Positions 60,047-64,000 of a stretch of DNA of 64,000 nt are shown here, one piece after another (position 1 is the first letter of the stretch; the number at the start of each line of letters is the position of its first letter). Under the pieces are notes generated by a model that saw only the letters and a list, made by a program, of their open reading frames with translations, did no database searches and was not told the origin of the DNA. The translations under genes were made by a program, and so were the position numbers. This stretch comes from Methylobacterium radiodurans. Lineage in GTDB: Bacteria > Pseudomonadota > Alphaproteobacteria > Rhizobiales > Beijerinckiaceae. The stretch lies in NCBI RefSeq assembly GCF_003173735.1, contig NZ_CP029551.1, positions 4,665,001 to 4,729,000 on the forward strand, given 5' to 3'.

Positions 60047-61521
60047 GGCTGTCCGCCCCGCGGGGCGGGGGGCGCCCCGCCGACCTCGCCCGCGATCCCG
60101 TCGTCCCGCTCGTCCTGCGGCTCGCCGGCCCGGCGATCCTCGGCATCTCGGCGCACGCGCTGCAGATGCTGGCCAACGGCTGGTTCGTGGCCGATCTCGG
60201 CGCCGCGGCGATCGCCACGATCGGCATCGCCTACCCGGTGACGCTGCTCGTCGCCGCGCTCGGCTACGGCGCCGGGATCGCGGCGGCCTCCGTACTCTCG
60301 CGGGCGCTCGGGCGGGGCGACCGCCCTCTCGCGGACGCCGCCGCCTCCCTCGGCTTCTGGCTCGCCCTGCCGCCCGGGCTGCTGCTCACCGGACTCATCG
60401 CGCTGCGGCCGGCCTTCTGGCTGGGGCTGCTCGGAGCCGATGCGGGCCTCGCCCAGGCCGCCGCGCCCTACACGGCACTGGCGACGCTCGGCACCTGCCT
60501 GATGCTGGTGATCGTCGTGGGCGGCTTCGTGGTGCGGGCGCAGGGGCTGGCGCGCCTCAGCGGCGCCATCCTGGTCGGGAGCTTCGGCCTCAACGTCCTG
60601 CTCGACGCGCTGCTGATCCGCGTGCTCGGGCTCGGTACCGCGGGGGCCGGCTGGGCCGCCGTGCTGGCGCAAGGCGCGGGCGCCCTCGCCTATCTCCGGC
60701 ACTTCCGGCGGGAGCGGGGAGCGGCACGGATCCGCTTCCGCACGCCCTGCCGCCTGCTCGGCGATTGCGGGCCGGCCGCCGGCCCGCTCCTGCGCGAGAT
60801 GCTCTGGCTCGCCGCGCCCGCGACGCTCTCCAGCCTGCTGGCGGCCTTCGCCATGGCGCTGTTCGTCCAGGCCGGCGCGGCCTACGGCGCCGCCGCTGTC
60901 GCGGGGCTGGGGCTCGGCCTGCGCATCGTGCTCGTCGCAGCCCTGCCGCTGCTCGGCCTGATGGCCGGCGCCCAGGCGGTGATCGGCTTCGCGCACGGGG
61001 CGGCGGCTCTCTCCGGGCAGCGCGCCCGGCGCGACCGCGCGCTCGCCTTCGTCACCGCCGCCGCCCTCGCCTACGGCGTCGCGGCCTCCGGCCTGATGGC
61101 CCTGTTCTCAGACCCGCTCGCGGGCCTCTTCGCCGAGGATCCGGCGGCGCGGGCGGAGGGCGCGCGCGCCACCGCGGCCTTCGCGCTGGCCTTCGGCCCG
61201 GTCGGGCTGCAACTCGCCGCCGCGACCCTGTTCCAGGCGGTCGGGGCGCCGCGGCGGGCGGCGGCGGTCTCGCTCGCGGCGCAGGGACTCGCCCTGATCC
61301 CCCCGCTCCTGATCCTGCCGCGTCTCTACGGCTACGACGGCGTGCTGGCGAGCCGGATCGTCGCCGAATTCACCGCCGATGCGCTGGGTGCCGTCCTCCT
61401 CCTCGCCTGGTGGCGCGGTGAGGCGCGCCGGGCAGGCGCGAGAGACGCCGCAGGAGCCGTCGAGAGCCGCGAGGCAGTGCAGGTGGCCGCGCCGCACCAG
61501 CCCGCACACGAGCGCGCGTGA
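60043..61521 (+). CDS. MATE-family exporter of the siderophore cluster
   Basis: The 492-residue inner-membrane transporter has about 12 spans and the MATE duplication: RLAGPAILGISAHALQMLAN near the N-terminus and LLREMLWLAAPATLSSLLAA at the start of the second half. GTG at 60043 overlaps the monooxygenase stop (GTGA). It would export the finished siderophore; this is inferred from position. The last 35 codons (after LLLAWWRGEARRAG) are hydrophilic and antisense to region 4 of the sigma gene, so the true functional end is probably near 61430. Confidence 0.88.
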   Translation: MRLSAPRGGGRPADLARDPVVPLVLRLAGPAILGISAHALQMLANGWFVADLGAAAIATIGIAYPVTLLVAALGYGAGIAAASVLSRALGRGDRPLADAAASLGFWLALPPGLLLTGLIALRPAFWLGLLGADAGLAQAAAPYTALATLGTCLMLVIVVGGFVVRAQGLARLSGAILVGSFGLNVLLDALLIRVLGLGTAGAGWAAVLAQGAGALAYLRHFRRERGAARIRFRTPCRLLGDCGPAAGPLLREMLWLAAPATLSSLLAAFAMALFVQAGAAYGAAAVAGLGLGLRIVLVAALPLLGLMAGAQAVIGFAHGAAALSGQRARRDRALAFVTAAALAYGVAASGLMALFSDPLAGLFAEDPAARAEGARATAAFALAFGPVGLQLAAATLFQAVGAPRRAAAVSLAAQGLALIPPLLILPRLYGYDGVLASRIVAEFTADALGAVLLLAWWRGEARRAGARDAAGAVESREAVQVAAPHQPAHERA

Positions 61522-61953
61522 TACGCCCATCTGGGCTGCCACCGCCTTCTGCGGCACGCCCTCGAACCGGTGCAGCCGGAACACCGTGCGGGCGGGCTCG
61601 GGCAGGTCGGCGAGCGCCGCCTCCACCCGCCGCAGGGCTTCGCGCGCCGCGACCTCGGACTCGGGCGTCGCGCCGTCGGGCGCGCTGCGCGCCGCGCCGT
61701 CGAGATCGGCGAAGACCCGCCGCTCGAAGCTCCGGCGCCGCGCGCGGTCGAGGGCGAGGTTGCGCACCATCCGCCCCGCATAGGCCGCCTGGGCGGAGGC
61801 CGGCACCGGCGGCGGCTCGGCGGCGAGCCGCAGCAGCACGTCCTGCACCACGTCCTCGGCGAGCGCCGCGCAGCGCAGGATCTGCCGGGCGCAGGCGACG
61901 TAGCCGGCCCGATGGCGATCCAGATGTGCGAGGGACCAGGCCGCGCCGGCCAC
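61108..61953 (-). CDS. FecI-like extracytoplasmic-function sigma factor with antisense C-terminal extension
   Basis: The conserved part (about 61453-61953) is an ECF sigma factor of the FecI/RpoI type: AEDVVQDVLLRLA in region 2, NLALDRARRRS, and the region 4 helix-turn-helix LPEPARTVFRLHRFEGVPQK, VAAQMGVSRALVCGLVRRGH and LAALDG. The frame then stays open for about 115 more codons, rich in Arg, Glu and Gly and fully antisense to the MATE gene; these are probably not functional. GTG at 61953 is the chosen start. TTG at 62013 or ATG at 62076 are alternatives. By analogy with RpoI in rhizobia it may drive iron-limited expression of the cluster. No anti-sigma gene is adjacent. Confidence 0.8.
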   Translation of the reverse strand: MAGAAWSLAHLDRHRAGYVACARQILRCAALAEDVVQDVLLRLAAEPPPVPASAQAAYAGRMVRNLALDRARRRSFERRVFADLDGAARSAPDGATPESEVAAREALRRVEAALADLPEPARTVFRLHRFEGVPQKAVAAQMGVSRALVCGLVRRGHLHCLAALDGSCGVSRACPARLTAPPGEEEDGTQRIGGEFGDDPARQHAVVAVETRQDQERGDQGESLRRERDRRRPPRRPDRLEQGRGGELQPDRAEGQREGRGGARALRPRRRILGEEARERV

Positions 61954-62019
61954 CGGCCACCCCGTGCGACGATTCCGCGGTATTGTATCCGGAATACTAA
62001 ATGGCTGTTCCAATATCGC

Positions 62020-62049
62020 TCCTGTCCGTTCACCCGGAAACGGACAGGA
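62020..62049. promoter_or_regulatory. 11-bp inverted repeat upstream of the sigma factor gene
   Basis: TCCTGTCCGTT and AACGGACAGGA are perfect complements separated by 8 bases. It lies between the GTG and ATG start options of the sigma gene. It may be an operator or a leader hairpin; it matches no iron box I know. Confidence 0.5.
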
Positions 62050-62082
62050 GGCTAGGCTTCGGCCGGCGAGAGGCAATGTTTG

Positions 62083-62108
62083 GGCTGTACATTGTAAGTA
62101 TTACAGCC
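62083..62108. promoter_or_regulatory. 7-bp inverted repeat in AT-rich region
   Basis: GGCTGTA and TACAGCC are separated by 12 bases in the most AT-rich part of the sigma upstream region. The dyad could bind a dimeric regulator. It is not a Fur, Irr or RirA box by eye. Confidence 0.4.
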
Positions 62109-62222
62109 TGTAGCGGATCGCAGTGGAGCGTGGCGGACGCGCAGCGGGAAAACCTTGAAAACCGCTTGGCATGCCATATTCCAAGAGGTGCCGAATTCAG
62201 GATTTGCGAGAGGAGCCGCACG

Positions 62223-62420
62223 ATGCCCAAGCCCGTGTTCCCCGATCGACCGATCTGGCCCCCGCTTCCGAGCGACACGGATCGTCAGCCCGAGGGCCCT
62301 GCCGAGTCATGCGAGCGCGTCCTGGCGGATGCCGCGGCGCCGGATAGGAGCGGCGAAGGCAACGTCATCGGGATGGCATCGGATAGGGCGACGCCGACTC
62401 AGGCGGCGATCCTGGCCTGA
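62223..62420 (+). CDS. Small hypothetical protein
   Basis: The 65-residue frame starts MPKPVFPDRPIWPPLPSDTD after GAGAGGAG and is acidic and proline-rich. No domain was recognised. It is followed by another short frame at 62558. Plausible because of its ribosome binding site. Confidence 0.5.
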   Translation: MPKPVFPDRPIWPPLPSDTDRQPEGPAESCERVLADAAAPDRSGEGNVIGMASDRATPTQAAILA

Positions 62421-62557
62421 TTCCTGGCCAAGTCGTCGTAAGCTGCGCGGGCATCCCCTCCCCCGAATGGGAACGGGATGCTCCGACGCCCTTCGGCGAA
62501 GGCCGGCCCCCGCATGCCGGCAACGCCGATGGGCCGCGCTAGCCGCCCGGAGCTGCG

Positions 62558-62728
62558 ATGACGGGCACGACCAAACCGACGATCCCTGCCTTCGCCGTGC
62601 GGATCAGGCCCAAGTTCCGCGAGGTCGTGCTGCCGCCGGGGCCTGCGCCCTTGGTCCGTGACGGCGCCGCGCCGAAGCGCGCGAACACCGCCCCGCCCGC
62701 GCGGGACGATCCGGACCGTTCCGCCTGA
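62558..62728 (+). CDS. Small basic hypothetical protein
   Basis: The 56-residue frame MTGTTKPTIPAFAVRIRPKF continues with REVVLPPGPAPLVRDGAAPK. It is preceded by CGGAG. No function is known. It ends five bases before the convergent gene at 62734. Confidence 0.45.
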   Translation: MTGTTKPTIPAFAVRIRPKFREVVLPPGPAPLVRDGAAPKRANTAPPARDDPDRSA

Positions 62729-62733
62729 CCGGT

Positions 62734-63165
62734 TCAGAAGCCGAGGCCGATCTCCGACTTGCTCTCGCTGGCCTCGGCCCGGGCCAGCGCTTCGATCAGC
62801 GCGCCCATCGCCGCGCGCGCGATTTGGCGCTGGGCTTCCGCGTTCGCCCAGCCGGCCCGGTTGATGGAGGCGACCAGCAGGTCCGAGGCGGCGCGGGCGC
62901 CATCCAGCGCCCGGTCGATTCCCGGGGTCGGATCGACCCACTCGGCGAGGCAGGCGCTCATCGCCGCGCTCGTCTCCTGGAGCCAGTGCGTGGTGCCCGG
63001 ACCAGCCTGCTCGATCGCCGCGAGCCAGGGTTCGAGCAGGAAGGCGATCCAGGGGTGAACGCCGAGGGCCATCGGGCCGGACGCGATCCCAGCGGGCGCA
63101 CCTTTCGGCGGCGCATCCCACAGGTGCGCGATTGCCGGTTCCGGTCGCAGCTTGACCGTTCGCAT
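62734..63165 (-). CDS. Helical hypothetical protein
   Basis: The 143-residue product begins MRTVKLRPEPAIAHLWDAPP and has long amphipathic helices (HWLQETSAAMSACLAEWVD, RAASDLLVASINRAGWANAE, IARAAMGALIEALARAEASE). The helical pattern is loosely like phasins or other polymer-granule proteins, but the similarity is too weak to assign. No signal or span. Confidence 0.65.
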   Translation of the reverse strand: MRTVKLRPEPAIAHLWDAPPKGAPAGIASGPMALGVHPWIAFLLEPWLAAIEQAGPGTTHWLQETSAAMSACLAEWVDPTPGIDRALDGARAASDLLVASINRAGWANAEAQRQIARAAMGALIEALARAEASESKSEIGLGF

Positions 63166-63281
63166 CGGTCATCCTCCCTGTTTGTCGGCTCGGGAGATGC
63201 TGTGCCAGATCTGGCGCGCCGGCGCGTTCACAAATATTTACGAGGGAGTGACGAAGTCCGGCGGATGTTGCGGATTATTCA

Positions 63282-63584
63282 TTACGCCGCGAGTCGGGCC
63301 GGACCCAGGAAATCCACCCAGAGCAGCGCGCCATCCGCCCCCTGCTTGCGGCAGATGACCCGGGCGAGCCGCTCGTCGCCGCTTGCCTCGTCCGAGAGTA
63401 CGAAGAACTCCGGGATGCCCGCGGCACTCGGCAGCGACAGGCGCGCCGCGCGGCCCTCCGGCCGCAGCCGGCAGGGCACGGTCGCGTCCCCCGTCAGGAT
63501 CCTGGCTGGCCCGTCGTCGGTGTGCGGGCCGGTGCGGGTGGCGGCGTTCTGGCTGGCACCGCCGTTCGCTCGGGATGGCCGCAT
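63282..63584 (-). CDS. PilZ-like domain protein
   Basis: The 100-residue protein has an arginine/threonine-rich start and then ARILTGDATVPCRLRPEGRA, ARLSLPSAAGIPEFFVLSD and ARVICRKQGADGALLWVDFL. This follows the short PilZ-like pattern common in Methylobacterium. The canonical c-di-GMP motifs R-x-x-x-R and D/N-x-S-x-x-G are not intact, so cyclic-di-GMP binding is doubtful. Confidence 0.6.
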   Translation of the reverse strand: MRPSRANGGASQNAATRTGPHTDDGPARILTGDATVPCRLRPEGRAARLSLPSAAGIPEFFVLSDEASGDERLARVICRKQGADGALLWVDFLGPARLAA

Positions 63585-63699
63585 CGGCAGGCTCCTCTCC
63601 GGTCCGGGCCGGCGGACCCTCGGCGGGCGCGGTTAACAAAAGGTTGAGGGCGATCCGTCCGGTCGCCGGTGCTATGCCGCGAAGGCCGTGGGGGTTAGG

Positions 63700-64000
63700 A
63701 TGCGCCCGGATGAGAGGCCGGGAGCGCGGGCGTTGAGAGGGATCGTTCTGGTCAGCATGCTGGTGCTGGCATCCACCGCGGCCGACGCGACCTGCCGCTG
63801 CGCCTGCATCGCCGGCCGGGCGGTGGCCGCCTGCTCCTCGCGCGGGGAGATCGAGCCGATCTGCGCGCAGATCTGCCCCGACAGGCTGACCTCCGGAGGC
63901 CTGGTCGAGCCGCTCGTGCCCGCGGGAACGATCCGGCAGTCCGGCCCGGCCCTGTCTGAGGAGGAACTCGGCCGTCGCGGCGCCGAGGCGAACTCGCCGC
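63700..64000 (+). CDS. Cysteine-rich secreted protein, cut by window edge
   Basis: From ATG at 63700 (or TTG at 63733) an open frame runs past the window end. It has a hydrophobic leader (LRGIVLVSMLVLASTAADA) and then the cysteine cluster TCRCACIAGRAVAACSSRGE and EPICAQICPDRL. Seven cysteines within 35 residues suggest a disulphide-rich or metal-binding periplasmic domain. The C-terminus is missing and no family can be named. Confidence 0.55.
   Translation, partial: MRPDERPGARALRGIVLVSMLVLASTAADATCRCACIAGRAVAACSSRGEIEPICAQICPDRLTSGGLVEPLVPAGTIRQSGPALSEEELGRRGAEANSP

Noticed and set aside
62399..63172. A 257-codon minus-strand frame covering the helical hypothetical gene
   Set aside because: It is a different frame of the same strand with Arg/Gly/Pro-rich shadow composition; the 143-codon frame has coherent helices.

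Overview
The window is one contiguous stretch of a very GC-rich alphaproteobacterial chromosome. Gene content (alpha-type porin, UrtABCDE, MDR-type dihydroorotase-like protein beside pyrB, DUF599/DUF3253 pair, many short secreted or single-span proteins) suggests Methylobacterium or a close Rhizobiales relative. This is inference from family knowledge; no database was searched. No transposase, integrase, phage gene or CRISPR array was seen.

Layout. 1-6.9 kb: minus-strand housekeeping (dprA, plsY, dihydroorotase-like gene, pyrB), a plus-strand RraA-like and YdcF pair, DUF3253/DUF599, acylphosphatase. 7-25.5 kb: a purine-catabolism island with a UraD-UraH fusion, a Tsx-like outer-membrane channel interrupted by one amber codon, NCS2 urate/xanthine permease, uricase, AzgA-type permease, guanine deaminase, an M20 ureide-type amidohydrolase, the HpxX-AtzE-HpxZ trio, a five-gene ABC importer and an SGNH hydrolase. 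26-35 kb: FkbM methyltransferase, the urea importer urtABCDE, and a divergent arginase-ureD pair. 35-45.6 kb: tRNA-Cys, tRNA-Asn, then three sensor kinases, one OmpR-type regulator, a substrate-binding protein translationally coupled to a kinase, several tiny membrane peptides and tRNA-Lys. 45.7-53.6 kb: SGNH-like membrane protein, queA-tgt, small proteins, a CDF metal transporter and a major porin. 53.9-62 kb: a hydroxamate-siderophore cluster (GNAT, MbtH-A-T-TE synthetase, N5-hydroxyornithine acyltransferase, ornithine N-monooxygenase, MATE exporter, FecI-like sigma factor). 62-64 kb: small hypotheticals, a PilZ-like protein and a truncated cysteine-rich secreted protein.

How the genes fit together. 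The 7-35 kb half reads as a nitrogen-scavenging district: purines are imported, deaminated, oxidised by uricase, taken through hydroxyisourate and OHCU to allantoin, ureides are cleaved by amidohydrolases, and urea is imported by Urt or made by arginase. Xanthine dehydrogenase, allantoinase and the urease structural genes are not here. The strongest unifying signal is regulatory: sequences matching the sigma-54 -24/-12 promoter lie upstream of urtA (a full match), the M20 hydrolase, the urate permease-uricase operon, the ABC importer, the UraD-UraH gene and arginase-ureD. This points to an RpoN/NtrC-type regulon spanning the region.

Other points worth a second look: the single TAG in the Tsx-like channel, a probable CTG start for guanine deaminase, a kinase-plus-binding-protein sensor pair, a condensation-domain-free synthetase with a fused MbtH domain, a long antisense overlap between MATE and sigma genes, and a modular hairpin repeat in three intergenic positions.
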